Part shown: piece by piece, positions 13,900-25,592 of the stretch
Layout: each line of letters opens with the position of its first letter
Position numbering within the stretch: the stretch's first letter is position 1
DNA from: Schistosoma haematobium
Lineage: Eukaryota; Platyhelminthes; Trematoda; Strigeidida; Schistosomatidae
NCBI RefSeq assembly: GCF_000699445.3
Contig: NC_067200.1
Location: 15,444,510-15,508,509, forward strand
Reading direction: 5' to 3'
Length of the DNA: 64,000 bases
Translations under genes and position numbers: made by a program
Notes under the pieces: model-generated
The model's database searches: none
Seen by the model: the letters and a program-made list of their open reading frames with translations, nothing else
Told to the model about the DNA's origin: nothing

Positions 13900-15471
13900 A
13901 TCACTAGCATTCTCTATCCAACACCGTCCTGGGCAATCCTTTCCCGTTGCTATTCATCCTTTTCATGTCTACTTCCAATTTCCGACACAGTGTATTATTT
14001 AACTTTCCATATTTCTTTTTTCTCCTCAGGATTCCAAGCCAGGGCTTGCCTCATAATGTCGTTTGGTGATTTCCGTGTCAGTTTCTTCGTTGTCATATAG
14101 TTGTCACGTGTTTCCATCGCTAGCAACTTTTACCGCTGTCGCCGGTAGGTCTTTCAAGGACTTCTGATTTTCCACCCCAATGCTCCTCTGCAATCTCTAG
14201 TTTGCTTGTGTATGTTCAGCTTGTGACTTGACTATCTCTGTTCTTGTTCGATTGTTGTTAATTCCTGTCTTCTTGTTCTTCCTTTCTGGGATATCGTCCA
14301 AGGTTTCCATAGAGATCCATTCCTTATGGTGATGCTTCTTGAGGCCCAGACCCTCCTGACATGTTGAGGTTAATGCTTCTTTGATACCTTTCCACTTATC
14401 CTCTATAGTGGTTTCTTCTTCCTTCAGTAGATCTTGTAAGGCTTGGAACCTGTTGTTGAGAGCTATATTGAATTCATTGAGTTTGTCAGTATCTCGAAGG
14501 AAGACTGTATTGAACCTTTCTAATGCTGTTTGTCCAATTTTCCAGTTCTTCCTTAGCTTCAGTTTTAAATTGGCCACAACTAGGTAGTGATCTGAGACTA
14601 TATCAGCTCCTCTCCTGGTTCTCACATCTTCTATTGCCCTTCAGAACTTTTTGTTGATGCATATATGATCTATCTGGTTCTCTGTGATGTAGTCCGGTGA
14701 GATCCATGTAGCTTTGTGTATACGTTCGAGGGGGAATATCATACCGCCAATAACAATTTTGTTGAAAGCATATGAATTTGCTAATCTCTCGACATTCTCG
14801 TTCCTTTCTCCAAGTCCATGTCATCCCATGATGTCTTCATATCCGGTGTTGTCTACTCTAACTGACGTTTAGATCTCCCATCAGAATGGTCAGGTCCTTT
14901 CCAGAGCACTTCGCTATGATCGATTACAGCCTCTCATAAAACTGGTCTTTATCGTCGTCATTGCTATCATGGGTGGGTGCATAACACTGGATAACATTCA
15001 TTGTGATTTTCTCATTCTTTGTTTTGAAAGCTGCTTTGATGATCCTGGATCCATGAGATTCTCATCCTATGAGTGCACTACGTGCTTCTTTGTACAGCAT
15101 CAGAGTAACTCCCCGAGTGTGTGGAGCATGTTCTTGTATCTCCTCATTTCTGTTGCTATTTGACTGATCTTCCCGGTCTCCCACATTGTCAGAGCATTCC
15201 ATGTACCTATAAAAATTGTTGCTCTGGTTGTTAGAAGGGGCGTCGGCCTCGTGGCTTTCGAAGAATCTCGGCTTTCATCATGAGGCTTCATAGTTCTTCT
15301 CAATGAAGACCTAACTCCCAGGATAAAGTTTAAATGGTTTGAAATATTTATTCTGGTTAGTGTTGTTTTAGTAATGTTGGTTTACATGCAATAAGGTTGC
15401 CGACGCCATGCCTAACCCTCCTCCTCAATCCGGACTTGGAGCCAGCAGTAACCCTAGAAGAGCTATAGGCG
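13900..15471 (-). mobile_element. RTE-like non-LTR retrotransposon, copy 2, internally deleted
   Basis: The same family as copy 1, in opposite orientation. From its 5' end (15471) to 14200 it matches 8771-10042 without length change; I saw one substitution (position 15467 against 8775). It carries the same endonuclease reading frames with the same stops. Beyond 14200 it stays homologous but diverges sharply. Near 14085 it jumps from the linker straight to the far C-terminal part (RQALAWNPE-type sequence), so the whole reverse transcriptase (about 1.3 kb) is missing. It stops near 13900, short of the normal GTAAGTAAG 3' end. Confidence 0.85.
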
Positions 15472-16644
15472 AAGTTATTTTAAGATTTAACACAAACGTA
15501 ATGTGAGCAGATTAAAACGCAAAATGGACAGACAGCTATATAATAAAAAAATATGAAACCCAAAATAACTGAATAGCAGCTTACAATAAATTCATATGAT
15601 GATTATATGTTCAGATGTTGCCACTAACAAAACGAGGAATACAGCACATAACATTTTTTTGTAGATCGAGTTGATGGGCCATGTCTCTCAGTGGAATGTA
15701 CACCCGAAAGTAAGTCTTATAATCACCAATTCAAATACTCGCCATTGTTTAATCAAGCAGTATACAATAAAATCATTCGGAAAATACTTCATGTATACGA
15801 ACAAAGTGCATATTTATTTAAATACAACACAACAGATGGTAAGTAACGTAAACACACACATTGAAAGAATTTAAGTCACTTCAAAATCAGTTTATGACAA
15901 TTTAACTCAATTCTATTGAGCTTTATATACATTACAATAGAATAATACAATGTAGTGAATCATTTGGAGAAGTAATAATATATTATTTCCATGTATTTTA
16001 GCTATTCAGAACGACATAATATTAGGAAGATTGTTCTTACTGTTGCGAAAATTAAAAACCCACATGGTATGTATAGGTGGTAAACATCTTAATTCTGCTT
16101 TTTTTTTACGAGTCTCATAAGAATTGGGAAAAATCAATTCGAGATTCAATGACAAGTTAATAAGAAATGAATCGGTTATATCTTCCAAACAATGATAGGT
16201 TTTATTCACTATTATATTGGTTAAAGCGTAAACACGTGAAATTTTAAATGAAACATTGCAAAACAGAAGGGAATTTGTTATCTTCATCTGCTCAAAAACA
16301 ACACACCTAATTAGTAACAAAAGATCAGTAAATAGAATGGATAGATATGATAAACAATATGAGGTTTAATAACAAAAGTCAGACAACTCACTCAAACGTG
16401 TTGATTAATTATCACTTTCCGTACTTCAAATTTTATCATAAACAAATCGTCTTATCTTGCAGATAATGTCAAAGTAGTCGGTAATTTCATAACTAACTTA
16501 ATGGCAGATATATCTTAAATTAGCAATGTAACTAAATGGTTTAGTCCTGTTGCTCGTAACAAGCAATCGGAAGCCTGTGACAGAAAACTTGTGTTAGTAC
16601 TAGTTAACAAGATGTTCTTGCAATCGTGACAGGAAGAAATGATG
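15472..16644. other. Gene-free stretch
   Basis: No coding region or recognised repeat. The open frames at 15671-15874 and 16006-16320 have no motif that I can place. Confidence 0.4.
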
Positions 16645-16716
16645 TCCTCTGCATGATTCGAACAAGTGGCATGCAATGAGCTAATTAGAGATATTACCGC
16701 TGAACTATCCAAGTTC
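16645..16716 (-). repeat. tRNA-like sequence, probable SINE relic
   Basis: The minus strand reads GGATAGTTCAGCGGTAAT (A-box-like, close to TAGCTCAGTGG) and, about 45 nt later, CTTGTTCGAATCATGC (B-box-like). The acceptor-stem ends do not pair convincingly. It is therefore more likely a tRNA-derived SINE head or a tRNA pseudogene than a working tRNA gene. Confidence 0.4.
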
Positions 16717-17732
16717 CAAATTATTTATTGGTTTAGAAACGAGAGCAGTAAACAAGCCGTCACAATCAATAGCACTTTACAAACAAGTCATTTCAATAAC
16801 CTATAAAAGACTGTGTAGAAATCTTAGCTGTATAATGTTGTACTAAAAAAATTGAGTACTGCATATAACACTATACAGAACATTTCGAAACTACAATGTT
16901 TAATGTGAATTTAGAATTTTCTTACTGAACTGGAAAACAACTAATGTTACAGATCCTTCCATGCACGAAAAAACCAACATTCACTCTTCATGTTTGTTTC
17001 TCGTCGATTCTCACCATGATATTGAATTGACTGGTTGAAATCGTTGGCATAGATCCGAAACAATACGTCATTCAGCTTTCAACTCATCCTACTAATTTCC
17101 ATTTAATTAATTTTATAATTTTCAAAAATAACGCACATGTGAGGACATATTCAACAGTATTAAACACTAATGATAACTGGTTTTATTATTTGCCTCACAA
17201 AAATCATTAAATCGGTATGATGAGAGCCTAAATATCCGTTCATCAAAGACAAATTCACGTACCTCGGTAATTGAAAAATTCAGATACAAATAAATGGTAA
17301 CTACAGTCTTTATTGGTAACTAGTTTCATGATACTGCACAGTAACCCTAAAGAACAACTATGTATGGTAATGAGGAACTTACTACTGAAGCCACTTTAGA
17401 TGACGAATGTTCAATATCACGAATTGATAAGAGTCGGAAATGTGGTTCATTGCATATAAGATACTGTTTGGAGGTAGTTGACAGGAAACACTGGACCTAG
17501 TTTCCATGTTTGGCACTTGTCAATAAAGTGTCTGTAACATTAGAGAAACTGATACTTTCTATCGCATGTTGATCTCCTGTTATATATCAACGTAATGTTC
17601 GCGATGTTCAGTCGCTTAGACTGGTATCGAACTTGATCGATGAAATTCGACCAGCACTAAGGACTTGATTTACATAACATTAATTAGCATTCAATGACCA
17701 GCCTATTATAAACTAGTCCACCTAAATTTTAG
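16717..17732. other. Gene-free stretch
   Basis: Nothing recognisable as coding, RNA gene or transposon. Confidence 0.4.
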
Positions 17733-17825
17733 ATTGAGATCATGAACCGATTGATTTTAGACCACCACTGAAAACCTGGAAGCACTGTACGGCCGTTTCG
17801 TCCTATTGTGGGACCTCTCAGCATG
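17733..17825 (-). mobile_element. SMalpha-type SINE 3' part with mutated hammerhead core
   Basis: On the minus strand this has stem II (GTCC, CACAATA loop, GGAC), CGAAA, CGGCCG, cleavage-site region GTA and CAGTGCTTCCAGG, then the tail GGTGGTCTAAAATCAATCGG to GATCTCAATC also found at 24408-24442. The catalytic box reads CTGAGAG rather than CTGANGA, so G8/A9 are lost and self-cleavage is not expected. The tRNA-like head is absent; the copy is 5'-truncated. Confidence 0.75.
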
Positions 17826-19396
17826 AATTATCATGATCTGAATCAAAATCTTAATAATCTCCACAGTCCCATGCTGATAACCACCTAAATTTACCGTGTC
17901 TGACTGCAGCCAAGTTAATACAGGAGCACTGCCAATGATTTCCCTTCAACTAGGATGTAACAGTTATGCAGTACTTTCTAGTTTTCAACAGTCTCGAAAT
18001 CGACAATAAGAAGTAACGTCTAGTATTTTGCGCTTTTGTTTAGAAACTAAGAATCACATCCGTATGTGCCAAAATATATTACACTTACGAAAAAACAATC
18101 AGTAAAAAATACGTTGACTGTTTCTACGCTAGTCTCTCACTATCACCAAGGTAGGAGTGGATGAAAAAAATCAATTGAAAAGCCTAGCAAACCTCTGATT
18201 GACAAACACTAAGTAACATATTTACAACACACTTTAAAAATATGGTCAATTTTATAAGCATAAACTGTTAATTCGTTTGTTTTACAGAGTGGTAATCAAC
18301 AATAAAACATCAACTATAGGAGTTCATTTCTACTACCACATTTAGAATTATTAAATCAAAATAAAATATCGTGAAACTTTTTTGTTTTTAGCACAAAACA
18401 TGTGATTTTGCTGACACACATGGTTATATAAACTACCCCGAGGTTATCTGTAAACAAATACCCGTATCTTCATAACTTCATTGAAACAACTGATACCCAA
18501 AATAAAGTTATTTGGTTTTACATACAAACGAATAACTTAGATTCATACACATGTACTATTACGTACAGACTCGGGTACCTCGTTATAAACGACATTTTAG
18601 GTGTTGGGGCTCAAACTAAGCAGAAGCGTGAGTCGGACATGTAGCTTAAGGTACATTCGTCAATTGATTCACAAATGCGACAGAGAAACTATCGATCAAT
18701 CCTTACTGAAATAAATCTGGAATTAATTATATATGTAATAATTCAATCATCCTTATTTCGAAGTTCAAAGCTATCAAAATGGAACTCTTACTTAGGTAAA
18801 AATATTTTATTGTTTACTAGACCTGAAAGAACCCCAAACTAGATGCACTCCATGCATAAATAATTTTAAAAACAATAAGAACACCGTATACTTCATCATC
18901 ACAAATTCATTTTTAAAAAATAATAAAATAACGATAAGGGTATAATACTCTAACAAGTAGAAAACTAAATTGTTGAAGCTTTGCAAATTAGTGTAGATCG
19001 CCTCTTCAACGGATAAACATCTGAATCTAATGGATACGACTTTAAGTAGATTACACTTAAGTATTACATTTTTCACACGAGCATATACAAATAACACTCA
19101 CATAATATTTAGTCATCTATTCGCTGAAGAAACGATATACACAAAGTCGCTACACCTTTATTTTATCATTATAAACAATCTATTTAGTGCTGAATAGATA
19201 TGGAATTATCAGGTTAAATATTGATATTCATATTCATTGTGTGAAAAAATTACACATGCGGTTTATAAAATCAAAAAAAAAAGATTTCTTTTGTTCACAT
19301 TTTTATTTCGAATACAATGATCAAAAAAAGATAAACATTAGTTTCGGCAAAAACAAAAGTGAAAGGAAACTTATAATTCAAAGCCAATTATAATAT
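17826..19396. other. Gene-free stretch 3' of VPS36
   Basis: No gene recognised. A minus-strand AATAAA at 19307-19302, about 90 nt beyond the VPS36 stop codon, is a plausible polyadenylation signal for that gene. Confidence 0.45.
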
Positions 19397-22300
19397 TTAA
19401 TCCTGACGAGTTAAGAAATAATTCGGGTAGAAACGTAAACCAGCCTCGCTATCATCACGACAAATGAGACCGACTTCTTCAACTGCCAACAATCTTGCCT
19501 TAGCCAAAAAAGGAGAGAAGTTCACTATATGAGCAAGTTCATCTACTGACAAACTAATGCGTTTTTCCACTAATTCTACAGTAGATTTCAATGTTTCCAT
19601 TTCGTCTTCAGATGCCAGCTGAAGAACCTAAAAATAAACAAATGTAGTTGGTAATCAAAAAACAATTTATGTTTATTAGTAAAATGCATAAAATAAACAT
19701 TTTAGATCTTAAGTGTAAAAAAATTCTATTGGAAATATAAAATAAATTGATATAGTTTGACTATACAGTGAATAACATTCGTACTTGATTATTTAACACT
19801 GAACAAAACTTCTTATTTTCTTTTCGGCTTTAGCTAGTCAGAAAAAAAGATAACTTGCTCAGTAAATTATTGATCGAGGAGATCGATGTAGATGAAATCA
19901 AACAAATAGTTCTTACATAAACACAAACACAGTTACAGTGCCATTGGGTGGAAAGCGTCTTCAGCTGCATTAAACATGAAAAAACTACGTGCACAGAAGA
20001 TTGGCAGGAAAAGTCAAAACCACATTTCAGAAAAAGAGCAAAATAACAAACAGGAAAGGTCATTTTAGACTTGACAACAGAAACTAAATACAACTTCAGA
20101 CAGTCATATATCTTGATTGGTTGGATGTAGTCGACTGGAAACCGAAGTCGATCTAAATTTTGCGCTAGTCAACACTCATCAGCAACGTATACTTATAATT
20201 TTGAGATAAATGGTGTCCTTTTCGGGGGATCCAAACTGGCGTCACACATCCCCATAGTCTGAGACTACCACTAGGCGCGACTGACCTCTTGAGGACCAAG
20301 ATATTTACAGTGGATTGACCACTTATTACTGACTAGTGTCATATTTACCTATATTTTCTATAAATCATGATATTTCGCATGTCAAGAAAAATCAATAAAC
20401 CAATAAGACGAAGAAAATTAAGAAATTTTTAAAGTATAAGAATAGCACTAAATAGAAAATAAAAACAAATTATTAAGGAAAGTTAAAAACAAAATAAAGG
20501 TTCACAATATATTGAAAATCATTTCCATGAAGGTTGATCTTAAGGGTGATACAGGTGTTAACATCTTTAGCAGGAAAATTTCAAAACTACTCCAAAAAAC
20601 TTTTGTATCAACTTTGAGATTAGTAATACTCAGTCGACCTATATTGGTCGATAACCGAAAGAATAATTTCTTGCATCTGATCTCTTCAATTTGAACGTTT
20701 CTGTAGTACTAGGTGTATCATTCAGTAGATGCATGTTCTACTAAAGAGACAAAGAACGCCGTCCTGTATGTTTGAATAGAAGTAACAGTGGCTTTATAAG
20801 CCTAGAAGTAAAAACACTCTGTGACATGTTATTTTATTTAAACATCTGTCATCTATAACCATCTAAAAAGCGAATAGAAAACCGTAAAAACCAGTGTGTT
20901 TTCGTCTTATTAACATTGCAGAAATATCTGTCTGAACAATACTTACAAAAGAAACTTGTTCATACTTTTGCCATAAGTAAGTTAACTGAGTCTGAATACT
21001 GATATAGCCTTTGACTGTAACCTTAATCTAATAATATTAATCCCCCCGACCCTGTGACCAGATATCCAAAACATTTATCAGCGTACGCAAACTTTCTCTG
21101 TCGCCAAACCTCAATTAGAATGACGAAGTAAGACAGTCGATGTAAACTCTATACATGACTTGGAAAATCACATTATATACAACATTTACAGTACAACAGC
21201 ACACAACAAACAAGAGATTACAATATATGCCCCAAGTAGAACATTTACGGTACAAAGACTAAATTACAGGTTCATCATTAATTTACAATAACTCAAGTAC
21301 AGAAAACGTCATAACAATAGTGCCAATTAGTCAAATGAAAGCTTACAATTAGTTCAATAAAAAAAGCTATTAATCTAAGTGTCCAACAAAAACATGTTAA
21401 AAATATAAGTACTCATCTCTTGAAAATTAGCTTTCGAAGTTTGCAATGTTCATTTATTTGTCTCGTCCGCAAAAATACATGACCAAACATTTAGTGAGCA
21501 ACCAACCGTTCTGCTATTTTTTGAAGACATTATGCGATCATCTAAATCTGAGGACGGAACGAAGACTCAGCGACACAATGACCAGATAAGCTAACTATTC
21601 CGATGCGTCACAGCCTACTAACTAGAGGGAGAAGTCCAGGTTCAGAAGAGAGAAGGTGTATTCCACAAGCAGTCAGAAAAACGAACAATAACAACAAGCA
21701 CAACTCAAGCGTATATATACAGCATACAAATGTCGTTGGAAAACGTCACAAAATAGCATATTAAAACCGACAACGAACAAATAACATTCCAAGTGGGAAA
21801 TACGATATGAAGGTGAAAATGGGTGCTTTCGGTGCGAAAACAAGAAATTCAAATCAATAAAATTACAAAAATAAACGTTTACCAAGTGAGTTCTGGGGAT
21901 CTAGCATCCTCAACACGTTCCATGGTAAAATTGTGTGGAACTAGTAGACGAAAAGTAATTTATCGGGATAAAAAGTGCAAAACATTCTTCAGCTTACATA
22001 AAAGCATTGTATTAAATTTATTTAACGGTATTACTATCGAATTATGAAGATCTAGGAATTGTTTCACAAGAACTAAACCACTTGTTACATGAAATTACTT
22101 ACTGGATAACAAAATCCCAGAGCAGGAATATTCCATTCGAACGAAACAAAAGTAATTTTAAAAATTTACACAAGCTGAATAATAATAATAATAATTACAC
22201 TAACAGACAAAATACACCTACTAGAAGTCCATTTGCATAGCCCTTCAACCTTATAGGTAGTTTTTCTTTATCTAAATAACGACAGGCTCTAAGTAAATCT

Positions 22301-24006
22301 TCCGGAGATATTAGATCCATACCTCGTGCACGATTAACTCGACAATAAGCTGTTGCTAAATCAATACAACTAGTATGTAAGCGATCAGTTGAATGATTGG
22401 AACATTGACCTTTTAGTAATGGAAACAGTATACTCGATACCTGATGAGCTAATCGAATATAGAAAGTCGTACCGCTGAGTGATGATGAGGATCGTCTGTC
22501 ATCGCCACCACTTACGACTTCTACAACTCCCATTGACAGCATGGCCGAACGTAGTTCAGCGATTTCATTAGCTGATAGATCACTACCCTGAAGAAAAAGA
22601 TTGAGACAGACAATTAATTGATTAACAAGAAGAAAAATTATTGAAAACCATACGTTAGAAAATAATCTATTTCACTGTCAGTCAACATTGAAATAAATGA
22701 ATGAGTAAGGAGACCAACTATATCTTATAAAACGCTAACTCAAAAAACACTGCTTACGTACGACTGATAACTTGAAATAGGAAAGTACTCCTTAGATTAC
22801 AAACTAACTACGACATAATTATAATTTCTTTAAAAAATTTGTTTTATATCAAAACTCAGTACTAAATATCAAACAAAACAATGAGAAAAGATGAATCCTC
22901 ACGAATAATAATGGAAAGAACTAAATATTTTGTTCGCACTTTAAAAACAAAAACACACCTACTTTTGTATCGCGAACTTTTTTAGCCAACAGACGACTTA
23001 ATTTAACCATTTCACTTGCGTTGTTCATAAGTTGATTCAAATCATCAAAAGCCTCGGTAATATTACGATCAGTTTCAACAGCACGTGCAGCTTGTTGTCT
23101 TTGAATTGCCCCAATACCTCCAGTACCAAACGACTTAGATGTCAATTTAAAATCTGAATGATAAGACAATGTCCACAGTTTTACCTAGATTTATAACGAA
23201 AAATTCCGTTTGTTATTAAAATAGATTTTTTAAAAATATTCCATAAATGTTAAGAAAACGTCTGACTTCATAGTCAAGATATGTTTACAATTGCATGACA
23301 ATCACAGAAAAAAATGTCAACTTTACAATCATAAACATAGCTTCTTTTAGTAAATTTTAATTCACAGGTAGCACACGTGTAGAAGTGTAAATTCAGATTC
23401 ATACAATATTATATTAAACCGATTACAATTTACTAACCCTAAATAAAACACGTTCAAAAATATATTACTTCGTAAATGTACCTTTAGAACTTCGTTTAGA
23501 GACTGTAGAAATTCATGATGCCCAGCCATTGGAAAGCCTAATTTGACATAATCTTCTTTTGAATAGCTGACAACTGCAGTCGCACTAAAAGTGATACTGT
23601 CGATTCCAGAACCAGAACCTCCACCACCTTCACACCAGTGTTCAATCCACTGCGGAGGATTCGGTAAACTTGCCAATAAATTTTGTAGCGCTGCAACAGT
23701 TAACAGACGAAGAATCAATTTCGGTGTACGGCTTACTGTTAGACTACTACCACCCTCCTCAACCTTTACAGAAATTATAGCAGCCAATGGAAGAGCTATA
23801 AAAGAACTTGTCAGTGCTAAAGGATCAGACCATAAGATACGATGAGTCGTCAGCTTGAGTAAGCCGCCTTCGAAAGCACTTCGATTAGGTCCATCGTATA
23901 AACGGACGCCAGTTTTTTGTAAAACTACTGTTTCTTCATATAGGCTATCTTGATTGGTCGATCCATAATTTTCAACATCGTCTGAGCACCAACGAAAACG
24001 GTCCAT
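19397..24006 (-). CDS. VPS36: VPS36 (EAP45), ESCRT-II subunit, complete
   Basis: VPS36 is the ESCRT-II subunit that binds phosphoinositide and ubiquitin through its GLUE domain and, with VPS22 and VPS25, passes cargo to ESCRT-III on endosomes. Coding exons: 24006-23482, 23184-22963, 22587-22222 and 19627-19397. All are phase 0 with GT/AG borders, giving 447 aa (human 386). The start MDRFRW matches the family's MDRF start. Residues 1-175 form the GLUE domain (LQKTGVRLYDG, LKLTTHRILW), lengthened by a Gly/Ser loop (EGGGGSGSG). Exon 2 begins the EAP30 domain (TGGIGAIQRQQ, ITEAFDDLNQLM). Exon 3 has VNRARGMDLISPEDLLRACRYL. Exon 4 has LICRDDSEAGLRFYPNYF. The 22-23 kb introns are small; the last is about 2.6 kb. 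Alternative donors 4 nt away in exons 2 and 3 would break phase. The SINE/hammerhead lies 100 nt upstream. Confidence 0.93.
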
Positions 24007-24048
24007 ATATCACATAGATTACAGATATTGTACCTAGTTTTTAAAAAA
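24007..24048 (-). promoter_or_regulatory. Candidate 5' splice acceptor (cis or spliced-leader) of VPS36
   Basis: The minus strand upstream of the VPS36 start reads CATTTTTTAAAAACTAG, with an AG at 24035-24034 leaving a 27-nt leader before the ATG. Schistosomes add a spliced leader to some mRNAs, and this T-rich run plus AG would suit such a site. It could equally end a 5'-UTR intron or be chance. Confidence 0.3.
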
Positions 24049-24086
24049 TGAGGTATTACGAGTTAGAAAAAATCACTAACATGAGA

Positions 24087-24345
24087 TTAACAATTGAAAA
24101 CCTGGAAGCACTGGACGGCCGTTTCGTCCTATTGTGGGACTCCTCAGCAGTGCGCACCCACGATCCCGCTCGCGGGATTCGAACTCAGGGCCTTCGGTCT
24201 CGCGCGCGAACGCTTAACCAACTAGACCACTGAGCCGGCATCCAATGGTGATAGTTTCTAACATCAACCAATCCACGAAATTGCGCGACCAACTTCCGTT
24301 GTACTGAGGTAGATACCTGTCTCTACCCGACAAGGATTAGCTCCA
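24087..24345 (-). mobile_element. SMalpha-type tRNA-derived SINE
   Basis: The minus strand holds an internal pol III promoter: A box TGGTCTAGTTGG (24229-24218) and B box GAGTTCGAATCCC (24186-24174), inside a tRNA-like unit (CCGGCTCAGTGGTCTAG... at about 24237). The unit is followed by an intact hammerhead core and the tail CAGTGCTTCCAGGTTTTCAA. Sequence between 24240 and 24345 probably belongs to the element's 5' part, so the left border is uncertain. The element has the same orientation as VPS36 and ends about 80 nt upstream of its ATG. Confidence 0.8.
24108..24153 (-). ncRNA. Hammerhead ribozyme core in SINE (type I order)
   Basis: Read on the minus strand: helix I strand GCACTG (24153-24148), core CTGAGGA (24147-24141, fitting CUGANGA), stem II GTCC/GGAC with loop CACAATA (24140-24126), GAAA (24125-24122), CGGCCG (24121-24116) as helix III, UC cleavage site (cut after 24114), then CAGTGC (24113-24108), which pairs perfectly with GCACTG. 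All invariant core bases are present. Helix III is a loopless CGG/CCG palindrome, so efficient cleavage may need a dimer or a rearranged loop. Hammerheads are established in schistosome SMalpha repeats; activity of this copy is untested. Confidence 0.8.
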
Positions 24346-24354
24346 CTGGTCACG

Positions 24355-24442
24355 GAGTCCCACAATAGGACGAAACGGCCGTTCAGTGCTTCCAGGTTTT
24401 CTATTGCGGTGGTCTAACATCAATCGGTTCATGATCTCAATC
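24355..24442 (+). mobile_element. SMalpha-type SINE 3' fragment, inverted relative to neighbour
   Basis: The plus strand holds stem II (GTCC, CACAATA, GGAC), CGAAA, CGGCCG, TT in place of the TC cleavage site, CAGTGCTTCCAGGTTTTC and the tail to GATCTCAATC. The sequence before stem II reads CACGGAG, so the CUGANGA box is lost and this arm cannot cleave. It forms an inverted repeat with 24094-24140 on the other strand. Confidence 0.75.
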
Positions 24443-25182
24443 AATAATAATTATAATTGACTGAGTAGGACTTTATGAACTATTCTCAAGCGACTAATAA
24501 ATAAGAGAACTTATGTACAGAATACCTTGGCAACATAAGATGTTTACAGTAAAATAACGTTATGAAAGGTTTCAGTAATCTTTGAACTAACGGGACAGCA
24601 AGCCAGATAGTATATACCTTAACATTATTTATAATCACTCCAATGTAAATAATGATAACTAAATAATAAGACCGTAAAAATAGATAACATGAAGTTATGG
24701 ATAAAGATACCCGAATAATTTGTCACCATCGCTACAGATTCATAAAATGTAATGTTAAGTACTCCAAGTGAACTTTTAGACTGATGTGAAAGAATCGGTT
24801 CGATTTTCAAGGTAGATCAGCTACGCTTTCTGACGAATCAGTGCATTAATTTTTATCAAACTTCAAAACTTAATGCAACAAATTTAAGCCACACAATAAA
24901 AATCTAATCCTTCTAAGATTGATGTGATTAGTTGTCAAGTTAGGGCGAAAAGGCAACTTGAAACTGTGGACCAATATATAAACTACTGTATAAATTCAAT
25001 ATAAAGAAACCAACGGCTTTCTTAAGAAGCATAAGATAGAAGCGGAGTGTTAGTGTAACTGTTGGATACATAAAATTTTAGACGTCAGTAAGAGTTAACC
25101 TAGGAATTCTAGAGCATAAATGGAAAAGGGTTATTAACGATATTTCACATACGTGCGAAATCCGGTCGGCAAATAGCTATTA
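24443..25182. other. Spacer between VPS36 and CHMP6
   Basis: No gene recognised; this is AT-rich spacer DNA between the SINE pair and the LINE-derived repeat. Confidence 0.4.
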
Positions 25183-25561
25183 CTGTTTGCGAAATTAAGA
25201 GGACGAAAAGCGAATGTCTGGCAATTTAACCGGGTTGGTAGATATGGAGGATCCATCTAGGGGAGTTGGAAAACCCTGATTCCAAACCAATGGTGCACAT
25301 GGGCTCCAGTAACCTGACGAAACAAATGGCGTATGAATCTACTATTGGTCACCGGCTACCATGGGACTACAGTTCCTGATGTTGCTCCACTGCCTTGTGG
25401 ATCAGATCTTTAGGTCGAAGGCCCCGGGTGTGGTCCCCTAAGCAAACCACCTGCTTCGGTTTGAGCACCTGGGTAGTATCATAGCCCATACACAAATCAA
25501 GTCACTTGTGTATTCGGTGCCACTTTGTACCAATATTTGTGTTCAAATAAAGTAAATAAAT
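25183..25561 (+). mobile_element. LINE-derived non-autonomous repeat, copy A
   Basis: Practically identical to 27593-27962. Its body (GAGGACGAAAAGCGAATGTC, CACATGGGCTCCAGTA, GTCACCGGCTACCATGGGAC, CACCTGCTTCGGTTTG) corresponds to the 5' leader of the SR2-like LINE, which lies on the minus strand at 60.7-60.96 kb. Its 3' end (TGTACCAATATTTGTGTTCA, then AATAAA and an A-rich tail) corresponds to that LINE's 3' end at about 57.15-57.20 kb. No coding sequence lies between. It begins abruptly at TGTTTGCG, so it is 5'-truncated relative to copy B. Confidence 0.8.
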
Positions 25562-25592
25562 GAAATCCACATGCTTTAAACGATGCACTCTG

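Noticed and set aside
20100..20330. Possible SINE in the last VPS36 intron
   Set aside because: GTGTCC and GGCGCGACTGACC patches hint at a repeat, but neither box A/B nor a matching second copy could be found in the window.
24155..24237. A functional tRNA gene
   Set aside because: A and B boxes are present, but the unit is fused to the hammerhead and tail of a SINE and the acceptor ends do not pair as in a tRNA.
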